Assembly: GCF_000176135.1 (NCBI RefSeq)
Contig: NZ_ACZN01000016.1
Location: 620,001-684,000, forward strand
Source: Vibrio coralliilyticus ATCC BAA-450
Lineage (GTDB): Bacteria; Pseudomonadota; Gammaproteobacteria; Enterobacterales; Vibrionaceae
Direction of reading: 5' to 3'
DNA: 64,000 nucleotides
Below the pieces are notes generated by a model that saw only the letters and a list, made by a program, of their open reading frames with translations, was not told the origin of the DNA and searched no databases. How positions within the stretch are numbered: position 1 is the first letter of the stretch; each line of letters starts with the position of its first letter. This document shows positions 53,167 through 61,365 of the stretch, one piece after another. The translations under genes and the position numbers were made by a program.

Positions 53167-53925
53167 ATGTGCCGTTGGTTAGCCTATCAGGGAGAGTCAA
53201 TTTACTTAGACGAATTGGTGTATGAACCTGAGCATTCTCTGGTGCATCAAAGCCTCGATGCAAGAAAAGCCGTAACAAGGGTGAACGCCGACGGCTTTGG
53301 ATTGGGCTGGTATACTGAGCGAGACACTCCAGGGCAGTTCCACGAAGTTTTACCAGCTTGGGGAGATGAAAACCTACGTTCTCTGACACATCACATTCGT
53401 TCTCATCGATTTATGGCGCATGTTCGCTCATCTACGGGTACACAGGTCTCTCGCTCTAATTGCCATCCGTTTATCATCGACAACTGGATGTTTCTGCATA
53501 ATGGTCAGATTGGTGAATTCGAGCGCGTTAAGTATGAGCTACAAAGCCAGTTACCTGAATCATTGTTCCTTAAACGCATGGGTACGACCGACAGCGAGCT
53601 GATTTTTCTTTTGATGCTACACAATGGCCTGTGTGAACAGCCTGTCGAAGCGATTCGTAAAACCATTATTGATATTAGCCAGATGTTGAAATCGAAAGGC
53701 ATTGAAGAGCCATTAAAAGCGTCTATTTGTATTTCAGATGGAGAGCAGTTTTGGGCGGTCCGTTATAGCTCTGATGATGATGCGCCAACCGTATTTATAA
53801 GACAAGAGGGCGCTAACATCGCTTTAGCATCAGAGCCGCTGGAGAAAAGCTCAGGCTGGAAGGCGGTGCTTCCTCAAAGCATTCTGGAAATTAAAGGTGA
53901 CGCCGTCACCTTATATGCTATTTAG
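53167..53925 (+). CDS. Class II glutamine amidotransferase (YafJ family)
   Basis: 252 residues. The nucleophile is Cys 2 (MCRWLAYQG), exposed after Met removal. Family elements: NADGFGLGWY, HVRSSTGTQVSRSNCHPF and FLHNGQIGEF. It is an N-terminal-nucleophile hydrolase that releases ammonia from glutamine; the acceptor is unknown. GAGGGAAG lies just before ATG 53167. It follows the MocR regulator on the same strand. It overlaps the convergent permease gene by eight bases. Confidence 0.88.
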   Translation: MCRWLAYQGESIYLDELVYEPEHSLVHQSLDARKAVTRVNADGFGLGWYTERDTPGQFHEVLPAWGDENLRSLTHHIRSHRFMAHVRSSTGTQVSRSNCHPFIIDNWMFLHNGQIGEFERVKYELQSQLPESLFLKRMGTTDSELIFLLMLHNGLCEQPVEAIRKTIIDISQMLKSKGIEEPLKASICISDGEQFWAVRYSSDDDAPTVFIRQEGANIALASEPLEKSSGWKAVLPQSILEIKGDAVTLYAI

Positions 53926-55177
53926 CCTGACTTTGATCCAGCGTTTGTCGCTTTCCCCATGGTAGGGACAATAAAACAAAGACAGCAACGGCGTATAGCA
54001 TTGACCAACCTAAGCAGACAAACACGCCTGTGCAGATAAGTAACGACACGCCAGCAAGCCATTTGCTGATGCCGGTAAGTAGCTTGTAGGCAGATAACAT
54101 CGCCAATAAATACACCAGAACGAAAATACCATTTGCCAGCTTAAGGAAGAACTCTAAGTCCAGCCCTGAAATTTCGCCCACTAAGCATGACAATACCAAC
54201 ACCACACCAACCGCCAACGTAGCGTTTGCTGGGACGCCTCGAATTGAGACTCTGGCTAGCGCGCTTTTAGGTTTGTATTCGCGCGCCTGCGCCCAAACCA
54301 TCCTTGATAAACTTTGTGTATATAGATTCACGCTGGCAAAGCAGGCGGCAAAACTGAGAGCGCTGATAAGCAACTTAAATTGTTCACCGAATAGCATCTC
54401 TGACAGCCAAGGGATAGAAGCACTGTCGAACTCGCTACTCCCATAAGCTCCATATTTGAGTATGACGACAGAGCATGCCCAATAGGCTGCACCCGCCACA
54501 AAACAACCGATGATGATCGCAATTGGGAAATCCCGTTGTGGATTCTTAAACTCTTCCCCCATGTGGGCGAATGCTTCAATTCCGACAAAGCACCAAAACA
54601 TAACGGCCAATGCAGCCCCAATACTCCAAGTTGATTCGGAGGAGAGCGCTGGCATTGTTAGATCTTGCGCGCCAATATCACCTTTCCACCAGAATGCAGC
54701 GACCAGAATGAAGATACTGAGCGCAATCAGCGTCTGAAGGCGCCCCGATGACTTTGTGCCTGCTAAATTAACAGCGATTAAGAGAAACACTGTTAGCAGT
54801 TGGGCGAAAATAGAGGAGTTCAGCGCTTCAGGCAGTAATTGCTGTAAAAAGCCAGCGGCTAGCGCTACTGCGGCAGGGACGCCGACCGGAATAACACTGA
54901 CAAACAACCAAGCAACGCTTTTTTCAAGGCGCTGATCAAATGCCTGGCGAACGAAGTGTGCCGTGCCACCTGCATTCGGATAGCGCTTTCCCAGCTGAGC
55001 AAAGGTCAGCGCAATCGGACATATCGCAATAAATAGAATTAGCCATGCCCAAAGTGAGAGTGAACCTGCAATACCAGCGGCAATGGCTGGTACCATGAAA
55101 AGGCCAGTTCCCAGCAAGGTCGTTGAGAGTTGCCCAACGCCTGAGAGTAACGTGATTTCTTGTTTTAGCTGACTCAT
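53918..55177 (-). CDS. yjeH: APC-family amino-acid exporter, YjeH-like
   Basis: 419 residues from ATG 55177, chosen because GGAAAGGAAACC directly precedes it; a further 20 codons upstream are in frame but lack a ribosome site. Eleven or twelve membrane segments. The opener GVGQLSTTLLGTGLFMVPAIAAGIAGSLSLWAW (starting about 12) fits the L-methionine/branched-chain amino-acid exporter YjeH. The divergent Lrp-type regulator at 55375 is a likely controller. Confidence 0.83.
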   Translation of the reverse strand: MSQLKQEITLLSGVGQLSTTLLGTGLFMVPAIAAGIAGSLSLWAWLILFIAICPIALTFAQLGKRYPNAGGTAHFVRQAFDQRLEKSVAWLFVSVIPVGVPAAVALAAGFLQQLLPEALNSSIFAQLLTVFLLIAVNLAGTKSSGRLQTLIALSIFILVAAFWWKGDIGAQDLTMPALSSESTWSIGAALAVMFWCFVGIEAFAHMGEEFKNPQRDFPIAIIIGCFVAGAAYWACSVVILKYGAYGSSEFDSASIPWLSEMLFGEQFKLLISALSFAACFASVNLYTQSLSRMVWAQAREYKPKSALARVSIRGVPANATLAVGVVLVLSCLVGEISGLDLEFFLKLANGIFVLVYLLAMLSAYKLLTGISKWLAGVSLLICTGVFVCLGWSMLYAVAVFVLLSLPWGKRQTLDQSQAK

Positions 55178-55374
55178 GGTTTCCTTTCCTGATTTTTTTT
55201 TTGATAGCTTACTCAAACATATGAAAAAACACAGCAAGCAATTTGTCGTAGTTATATGTCATTTTGGCGGAAGTCAGGTGAGTGAATAGGCAATTTGCAC
55301 TCTTTCGCCCAACGGTTTTTTGTGTCACATTACCTGAAATCAACAGGATAAGTTGAGGTATGACAGGAAGTAAT

Positions 55375-55821
55375 ATGGATAAGTTCGACAATCAAATTCT
55401 CGGTATTTTAAGACACCACGCCAGAGCTTCGGTCAGTGACATTGCTCGACAGGTCAATTTGTCACGTTCAGCCGTGACGGCAAGAATTCAAAAGTTGGAA
55501 CAGGAAAAAGTCATTCTTGGCTACCATGCGAATATCGCCCAAGACGAACCGGAACTTATACAGGCGTACATGGCATTAAAGTTCGACATGTCAGCCTCCT
55601 CTCATTATTGCGAGTCCTATGCTGAGACAATCTATAAGATTGATGGCGTGAAATGGTGCCATGCGATAACAGGGGAGACCGACATGATGTTGTTCGTCGA
55701 AGTACCTACCATGGCAAGGCTCAATGAGATTCGTGATGAACTACAGGCGATCCCTGAACTGCGCCACCTGATGACTCACACCGTGCTTACGGAGTTCTTT
55801 AATACACGCCATGTCTCTTAA
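55375..55821 (+). CDS. Lrp/AsnC family transcriptional regulator
   Basis: 148 residues from ATG 55375 (AGGAAG five bases upstream; ATG 55360 is an alternative). Helix-turn-helix 1-55 (DNQILGILRHHARASVSDIARQVNLSRSAV), then the RAM ligand-binding domain with the conserved CHAITGETDMMLFVEV. It senses an amino acid and probably controls the divergent YjeH-like exporter. It overlaps the following LysR gene by 11 bases. Confidence 0.88.
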   Translation: MDKFDNQILGILRHHARASVSDIARQVNLSRSAVTARIQKLEQEKVILGYHANIAQDEPELIQAYMALKFDMSASSHYCESYAETIYKIDGVKWCHAITGETDMMLFVEVPTMARLNEIRDELQAIPELRHLMTHTVLTEFFNTRHVS

Positions 55822-56734
55822 TCATATCAACCTCAACTTGTTGCGTTCTTTGCAGGTGTTGCTCGAAGAGTGCCATGTGAGCAGAGCCGCAGATAGACTC
55901 AACATTACTCAATCAGCCGTGAGTCGTCAGCTCGCTCAGCTTCGAGAATTGTGTGGTGACCCTTTATTGGTGCGCGAAGGCAATGCTTTGGTGCCGACAC
56001 CAAGAGCATTGGCCATGCAGGAAAAGCTCAATCTTTTGTTAGGAGAGTTTGAACAACTACTGCACGACAAACCTTTCGACCCGCAAACATGGAAGCAAGA
56101 GTTTGTTCTGTCTTCCAGTGACTATGTTGCTCAATACATAGTGCCCGATGTGGTTGCCGTTATGGTAGAGCAATCGCCGAACGTCAATCTCGCCTATCGC
56201 TTATGGCAGCCAGAATATCTTCAACAATTTGGTGAAACCGGTATTCACTTAGCCTCGACCATGCAGCCAGAGAAACCCGCTAATGTAACGAGTGTGAAAA
56301 TCGGTGAGGACAAATCAGTCTGTCTGATGCGTAAATCTCACCCGTTGTCAGTCAAACAGACGCTGACAGAAGAAGAGCTGGTGGGTTACCCACATTTGAA
56401 GGTTACTGGTGGCGGAGATAAGGATTCAAGTACAGATATTGTTCTCAAATCTCTTGGGTTTGAAAGGCGAATTGCTTTAAAAGTCCCGTTCTTTTCCGCT
56501 GCAGTCAATGCCTTGGTTTCCAGTGATTATCTGATGGTGGTACCTGAGCACATCGCTTTGAACTTGTCGGCGAATCATAACCTTGAATATCGTCCTCTGC
56601 CATTTGAGACAGAAGCACATCAGTACTGGCTGATGTGGCACCCCAAATACGATCAGGATAAAGCGCATCAATGGATGCGTGAGATGGTTCTGCACGCGAT
56701 GCGCACATCAAATTATTCTGTAGGTATGACTTGA
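55811..56734 (+). CDS. LysR family transcriptional regulator
   Basis: 307 residues. N-terminal winged helix (about 7-66, LLRSLQVLLEECHVSRAADRLNITQSAVSRQLAQLRE), then a substrate-binding domain (about 95-295). It overlaps the Lrp-type gene by 11 bases, so the two are cotranscribed and may be coupled. A LysE-type exporter gene follows 88 bases later and is a candidate target. Inducer unknown. Confidence 0.88.
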   Translation: MSLNHINLNLLRSLQVLLEECHVSRAADRLNITQSAVSRQLAQLRELCGDPLLVREGNALVPTPRALAMQEKLNLLLGEFEQLLHDKPFDPQTWKQEFVLSSSDYVAQYIVPDVVAVMVEQSPNVNLAYRLWQPEYLQQFGETGIHLASTMQPEKPANVTSVKIGEDKSVCLMRKSHPLSVKQTLTEEELVGYPHLKVTGGGDKDSSTDIVLKSLGFERRIALKVPFFSAAVNALVSSDYLMVVPEHIALNLSANHNLEYRPLPFETEAHQYWLMWHPKYDQDKAHQWMREMVLHAMRTSNYSVGMT

Positions 56735-56822
56735 AATCATAGCCGATATAATAAACTTTGATTTCAAATCATTAATCCGCTGCGATAGTTTAACGACATG
56801 GATTCAGCCTCAGGAAAAAACA

Positions 56823-57437
56823 ATGACACTCACAATCTGGCTATCACTTTTTACGGTTTGTATTTTAGGGGCGATGTCGCCCGGCCCGAGTCTCGCTATG
56901 GTCGCGAAACATAGCCTAGCAGGGGGGCGAAAAAATGGCTTGGCAGCCGCATGGGCGCACGCATTGGGCATTGGCATTTATGCTTTCATTACCCTGATCG
57001 GCCTAGCCGTTGTCCTACAACAGTCACCACTGCTTTTCAAAGCGATAAGTTACTCGGGCGCAGCGTATCTGGCGTACCTTGGTTACAATGCGTTGCGCTC
57101 AAAAGGTGGTGTGGCAGCGAAGCTGGAGTCGGGCGAGCACACATCGGCTTGGCAGTCTGCAAAAGAAGGATTTCTTATCTCCATTCTTAGCCCTAAGATT
57201 GCGCTGTTCTTTATCGCGCTGTTCAGCCAGTTTGTTGCGGTGGGGGACAGTCTAACGGCTAAAGCGCTAATTGTTCTCACCCCGCTAGTGGTCGACGGTT
57301 TGTGGTATACCTTGATTACTTTCTTGCTATCGAGCCCACGCCTTTTAGACAAAATTCGCTCAAAAGCACAACTGATTGATCGCCTGTCTGGCGCCGTGCT
57401 GATATTTTTAGCGGTACGAGTTGTGATGACAGTGTAA
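56823..57437 (+). CDS. LysE/RhtB-family amino-acid exporter
   Basis: 204 residues, about six membrane segments. Signature MSPGPSLAMVAKHSLAGGRKNGLAAAWAHALG near the N-terminus (about 19-50) and the FLISILSPKIALFF motif in the centre. It exports an amino acid or a homoserine-like compound. AGGA lies before ATG 56823. Terminator at 57467-57489. Closest well-known relatives are RhtB/RhtC; the substrate cannot be read. Confidence 0.87.
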   Translation: MTLTIWLSLFTVCILGAMSPGPSLAMVAKHSLAGGRKNGLAAAWAHALGIGIYAFITLIGLAVVLQQSPLLFKAISYSGAAYLAYLGYNALRSKGGVAAKLESGEHTSAWQSAKEGFLISILSPKIALFFIALFSQFVAVGDSLTAKALIVLTPLVVDGLWYTLITFLLSSPRLLDKIRSKAQLIDRLSGAVLIFLAVRVVMTV

Positions 57438-57466
57438 GATAGCCAACACGAACAAAAATAAATAAC

Positions 57467-57490
57467 AAAGGAGCCATCGGCTCCTTTTGT
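57467..57490 (+). terminator. Terminator after the LysE-type gene
   Basis: AAAGGAGCC-ATC-GGCTCCTTTT stem-loop followed by TTGT; the next gene's ribosome site comes at once. Confidence 0.82.
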
Positions 57491-57506
57491 CATGATTGGA
57501 GACGGA

Positions 57507-58487
57507 ATGATGATTAGACTTGCTGTTATCGGGACGAACTGGATCACCGATCAGTTCATTGAAGCTGCGTTGAAGACAGAGCAATATCTTTTGGCTGGCG
57601 TGTATTCTCGCTCTATCGAGAAAGCGAAAGAGTTTGCTGAGAAATACGCATCACCCGCTCTTTTTGATGATTTTGATAAGCTGGCGACTTCTAAGTCGAT
57701 TGACGTGGTTTACATTGCTAGCCCCAACTCACTACACGCTCCACAAGCATTGAAATTACTTGAAGCAGGTAAGCATGTTATCTGCGAAAAGCCACTGGCT
57801 GCGAATGATAAGTTAGCACAACAAATGTACCAGACAGCGTTAGCGAATGATGTGGTTCTTTTTGAGGCGTTCATGTCGCCCCACACACCAAACTTCAAAC
57901 TACTGAAAGAACAAAGTAAGAACATCGGTAAGATTCGCAAAGCACTGATCACTTATTGCCAGTACTCGTCACGCTACCCTAAGTACTTAGCTGGTGAAAA
58001 CCCAAATACCTTTAATCCTGCCTTTGCAAATGGTTCGATTATGGACATCGGCTACTACTGTGTTGGCTCAGCTGTTGAATTGTTTGGCGAACCTCACGGC
58101 GTAAAAGCACAGGCTCAGATGCTAGATAGTGGTGTCGATGGCAGCGGAAGCGTTATTTTAGGTTACGACGGCTTTGAAGTGGTGCTGCAACATTCTAAGA
58201 CCAGTGACTCTTATTTGCCGAGTGAAATTCAAGGTGAGGAAGGGGCGTTGCTTATGGAGATGATTTCAACCGGCAAAAAACTGACAAAGATTGCCAGAGG
58301 TGGTGTTGGTGTCGATTTGAGTGTTAAACAAGACCCGAATCCAATGTATTACGAAGCTCTGGCTTTTGCTAAGCAATTTGAAACGAAAAAAATTGACGAA
58401 GAGTGTATGAAGCGCTCGCTGATTGTGGCTAAATTGCTGACAGAGATTCGCAAGCAAACGGGTGTAACATTCCCGACAGACGTATAA
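57507..58487 (+). CDS. Gfo/Idh/MocA family oxidoreductase
   Basis: 326 residues from ATG 57507 (GGAG five bases upstream). N-terminal NAD(P)-binding domain with GTNWITDQFIEAAL (about 7-20) in the Rossmann loop and VVYIASPNSLHAPQALKLLEAGKHVICEKPLA (starting about 66), whose EKP is the family signature. The substrate domain follows from about 120. It probably oxidises or reduces a sugar or polyol derivative. The OsmC gene starts 11 bases later in the same operon. Confidence 0.87.
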   Translation: MMIRLAVIGTNWITDQFIEAALKTEQYLLAGVYSRSIEKAKEFAEKYASPALFDDFDKLATSKSIDVVYIASPNSLHAPQALKLLEAGKHVICEKPLAANDKLAQQMYQTALANDVVLFEAFMSPHTPNFKLLKEQSKNIGKIRKALITYCQYSSRYPKYLAGENPNTFNPAFANGSIMDIGYYCVGSAVELFGEPHGVKAQAQMLDSGVDGSGSVILGYDGFEVVLQHSKTSDSYLPSEIQGEEGALLMEMISTGKKLTKIARGGVGVDLSVKQDPNPMYYEALAFAKQFETKKIDEECMKRSLIVAKLLTEIRKQTGVTFPTDV

Positions 58488-58498
58488 GAGAGAAAGAT

Positions 58499-58897
58499 AT
58501 GCAAGCCGAAGTTAAATGGATCGAAGATTTTAAGTTTCTAGGTCACTCTCAATCTGGTCATTCAGTCGTAATGGATGGCAATGGCGGTGCAACAGCACCC
58601 AGCCCAATGGAAATGGTTCTGATGGCGGCAGGCGGATGTAGCTCAGTTGACGTTGTTGATGGCCTTAAAGAAGCCTCTCAGAAGGTGACTAGCTGCATTG
58701 CGAAACTGACGACCGAGCGCCGTGAAACAGCTCCTCGTATTTTCACCACAGTAAATATCCACTTTGAAGTGTCGGGTGACAATCTGGATACAGACGTTGT
58801 CGCAAAAGTAACAGCAGACTCTCTGGAAAAGTACTGTTCAGTGTGTCTGATGCTAGGTGCTGGCGTAGAAATGACCCACAGCTGGGAAATTGTGTAA
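58499..58897 (+). CDS. OsmC family protein (YhfA-like)
   Basis: 132 residues. The two reactive Cys of the family are in AAGGCSSVDVV (about 43-53) and YCSVCLMLGAGV (about 111-122). OsmC-fold proteins reduce organic peroxides, but the short YhfA group has no proven substrate. Cotranscribed with the oxidoreductase (11-base gap) and closed by the terminator at 58916-58943. Confidence 0.87.
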   Translation: MQAEVKWIEDFKFLGHSQSGHSVVMDGNGGATAPSPMEMVLMAAGGCSSVDVVDGLKEASQKVTSCIAKLTTERRETAPRIFTTVNIHFEVSGDNLDTDVVAKVTADSLEKYCSVCLMLGAGVEMTHSWEIV

Positions 58898-58915
58898 TCT
58901 GTTCTATTTAGATGG

Positions 58916-58943
58916 AAAGCCGGGTTTACAGCCCGGCTTTTTT
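58916..58943 (+). terminator. Terminator after the OsmC-type gene
   Basis: AAAGCCGGG-TTTACA-GCCCGGCTTTTTTG. Confidence 0.9.
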
Positions 58944-59043
58944 GTAAATTAAGGAAATATTCACCGGTTAGGTTTTCTCTTTTTCCAATCTTGTATTCGC
59001 GCTATTTTACCTTTCCTATTCAAGCAGTTAATTGGAAAACGTT

Positions 59044-59604
59044 ATGACAGAGTTTGAAAAAATGGTCGCAGGTCAGTTGTTTAACGGGGCTGATCCCAGC
59101 GTTAATAACATTCGCGAGCAAGCAACACGCCTTTTGCAGGAGCTAAATCACAATACCAGTGATATTCAGCGTGTTGAAACCTGTCGTCAGCTGCTGAAAC
59201 GTTTTGGCGAAGCGAGCATGATTCGCTCTCCTTTTCTTTGTGAGTTTGGAAAAACGATATCGATTGGCGATAGCACCTTCATCAATATGAATGTGACCAT
59301 GTTGGATGGGGCTGAGATTACGATTGGCAACCATGTACTTATCGGCCCAAACACTCAGTTCTATACCGCGGGTCATTCTTTGGACTATCGAAGCCGAAGA
59401 GGTTGGGAAACCACCTGTTTGCCTATTACTGTGGAAGATGATGTTTGGATCGGTGGCAACGTGGTAATTAATCAAGGTGTGACTATTGGCGCGCGCAGTG
59501 TCATCGCCGCTAATTCAGTGGTAACACGAGACGTACCACCCGACAGCTTGTATGGTGGAACTCCGGCAAAATTGATAAGACATTTGACAGAGAATGACAG
59601 TTAA
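59044..59604 (+). CDS. maa: Maltose O-acetyltransferase-type hexapeptide acetyltransferase
   Basis: 186 residues from ATG 59044 with GGA seven bases upstream; an in-frame TTG at 59032 is less likely. N-terminal Mac domain (EFEKMVAGQLFNGADP), then left-handed beta-helix repeats, e.g. FINMNVTMLDGAEITIGNHVLIGPN, catalytic His in TAGHSLDYRSRR, and IGGNVVINQGVTIGARSVIAA. It transfers acetyl from acetyl-CoA to maltose or glucose. Monocistronic and not linked to the mal operons 32 kb away. Confidence 0.87.
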   Translation: MTEFEKMVAGQLFNGADPSVNNIREQATRLLQELNHNTSDIQRVETCRQLLKRFGEASMIRSPFLCEFGKTISIGDSTFINMNVTMLDGAEITIGNHVLIGPNTQFYTAGHSLDYRSRRGWETTCLPITVEDDVWIGGNVVINQGVTIGARSVIAANSVVTRDVPPDSLYGGTPAKLIRHLTENDS

Positions 59605-59645
59605 CGCTAGGTTAAGCTCCTTTGCTGTTAATCTGAGAGAATAGA

Positions 59646-60563
59646 GTGAGCCAACATAAATTTACTTTGTGCGGTGTGTTAGCCATCCTGCTTTGGAGCA
59701 GTGTGATGGGGTTAGCGCGAACGGTCACTGAGTTTTTAGGGCCCATTGGTGGCGCTGCATCAATCTATACCGTCGCTTCTCTGTTTTTGGTGATGGTAAT
59801 GGGCCTGCCAAAAATCAGAAGCTATTCTCTGACCTATGTATTGATTGGTGGTGGGCTGTTTGTCGCCTATGAAATATGTTTGGCACTTGCACTGGCTATG
59901 GCGAATTCTCGCCAACAAGCCGTAGAAATGCTGGTGATTAACTACCTATGGCCCGCTCTGACCGTTCTACTGGCTGTCACGTTCAGCCCGAAGAAAACCA
60001 ATATTCTCGTTTATCCCGCAATCGCACTGGCGTTTTTTGGTGTGGCTTGGAGTATCACTGGTGACCAAGGGCTTTCGTTCACCCAGATTGCAGCCAATGT
60101 GGCGACTAACCCTGTAACCTACGCTATGGCATTTGTGGGCGCGTTTCTGTGGGCAATCTACTGTAATCTGACTAAGCGTATTTCCAAAGGGCAAAATCCG
60201 ATTACGCTGTTCTTTATCATGACGGCCGTGACCTTATGGATTAAATACGCGATCAGTAATGAAACAGGGATGAGCGTTAACCTTGAATCCGGTGGTTTGT
60301 TGCTGATTACAGGTATTGCAATGGGCAGTGGCTACGCGCTTTGGAACTACGCAATTATCGGCGGTAACATGGTGCTTTTGGCGACGCTATCTTACTTTAC
60401 ACCTGTTCTTTCGACCGTTATTTCGTCTGTGATTCTTGGTTTGGTTCTTACGGATACCTTCTTGCAAGGCGTCGCTCTAGTGACAATCGGTTCACTGCTG
60501 TGCTGGTGGGTCACAAGAGAGAAAAAAGCGGAATCGGCTGAACCGGAAGCGTGTAAGGATTGA
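59646..60563 (+). CDS. yddG: DMT-family aromatic amino-acid exporter YddG
   Basis: 305 residues from GTG 59646, ten membrane segments in two EamA repeats. ILLWSSVMGLARTVTEFLGPIGGAASIYTV at the start and VEMLVINYLWPALTVLL in the middle are typical of YddG, an exporter of aromatic amino acids and methyl viologen. It lies 41 bases after maa. It converges with the L,D-transpeptidase gene with only three bases between stops. Confidence 0.87.
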   Translation: MSQHKFTLCGVLAILLWSSVMGLARTVTEFLGPIGGAASIYTVASLFLVMVMGLPKIRSYSLTYVLIGGGLFVAYEICLALALAMANSRQQAVEMLVINYLWPALTVLLAVTFSPKKTNILVYPAIALAFFGVAWSITGDQGLSFTQIAANVATNPVTYAMAFVGAFLWAIYCNLTKRISKGQNPITLFFIMTAVTLWIKYAISNETGMSVNLESGGLLLITGIAMGSGYALWNYAIIGGNMVLLATLSYFTPVLSTVISSVILGLVLTDTFLQGVALVTIGSLLCWWVTREKKAESAEPEACKD

Positions 60564-60566
60564 GTA

Positions 60567-61058
60567 TTACCAGCGGATCTCAATGGGTGTTCCTGTTTTC
60601 ACGAGAGTGAGCAGTTCATCCATTTCTTCGTTGGTAATGGCGATGCAGCCATTAGTCCAGTCAAAACTTTGTACGAATTTGGCGGGCCGCTTTTCCCCGT
60701 TTCTTAATCCATGAATCTTAATGTCACCACCAGGATCGACGCGAAGTTTTGCGGCATAAGCAATGTCTCGTGGGTTAGGGTAGCTGATGTGGATTGAGCG
60801 ATAGAACTCTGAATTATCAATCACGAAGTCGAGGTAGTAGCGGCCCTCAGGCGTTCGATGATCCCCTTCCTGGGTTTTATGCCCTTTAGGGTGTTTACCT
60901 AACGCGATGCGAAACTCTTTCACCACTTGACCATTGTCAATCAGATACATGCGACGTTTGGACTTGTCGACTTTAACTAAGTCGACCATTGCGGTTGAAG
61001 CACAGGTAAAAAGTAGTGCCCCCAATGTCACTATCGTCCTTAATGCAGTGCCATTCAT
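60567..61058 (-). CDS. L,D-transpeptidase family protein (YkuD domain)
   Basis: 163 residues with an N-terminal signal (1-23). The YkuD domain spans most of the rest (LVKVDKSKRRMYLIDNGQVVKEF); the active-site segment is IHGLRNG, then SFDWTNGCIAI with the catalytic Cys. It acts in the periplasm to form or edit 3-3 peptidoglycan crosslinks or attach proteins. It is a short form without a LysM domain. A terminator at 61075-61108 lies just upstream and belongs to the small gene before it. Confidence 0.88.
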   Translation of the reverse strand: MNGTALRTIVTLGALLFTCASTAMVDLVKVDKSKRRMYLIDNGQVVKEFRIALGKHPKGHKTQEGDHRTPEGRYYLDFVIDNSEFYRSIHISYPNPRDIAYAAKLRVDPGGDIKIHGLRNGEKRPAKFVQSFDWTNGCIAITNEEMDELLTLVKTGTPIEIRW

Positions 61059-61074
61059 TGTCTTACTATTCTTC

Positions 61075-61108
61075 CAAAAAACAGAAAGGTAGCCGTGAAG
61101 CTACCTTT
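61075..61108 (-). terminator. Terminator of the small 55-residue gene
   Basis: On the minus strand AAAGGTAGC-TTCACG-GCTACCTTT followed by CTGTTTTTTGG. Confidence 0.82.
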
Positions 61109-61126
61109 CGAGTTTACGTAATGTCA

Positions 61127-61294
61127 TCAGGGAGAAATCGAGAAAATATCACGCTCCGCAAATCCCAAGTCTTTAAACGCTTCTATCGCTTCATTCCGAC
61201 TATGCGCATCAACTTCAAACGAAGTCATTTGGGACCCATCAAAATATAGGATCACATAATGAGTACTGGGATCTGGCTTTTCAATTGCCGACAT
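61127..61294 (-). CDS. Small protein of 55 residues, unknown function
   Basis: Begins MSAIEKPDPSTHYVILYFDG; the middle has SFEVDAHSRNEAIEAFKDLGF. GGAGGA lies just upstream of two consecutive ATGs (61297 and 61294), and a strong terminator follows the stop. This is good evidence for a real gene. The pattern of two strands, a helix (SRNEAIEAFKDL) and a strand suggests a tiny alpha/beta domain. No family recognised. It lies between BatD and the L,D-transpeptidase, same strand as both. Confidence 0.7.
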   Translation of the reverse strand: MSAIEKPDPSTHYVILYFDGSQMTSFEVDAHSRNEAIEAFKDLGFAERDIFSISP

Positions 61295-61365
61295 CATTCC
61301 TCCAGCTATTCATTGATACAATGAACTTGGACCTGAACAATGCCTCTACCAGTGCCTTCGCGGTA

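Noticed and set aside
59044..59604. Maltose acetyltransferase as part of the mal regulon
   Set aside because: 32 kb from malEFG and no MalT-like box in front of it.
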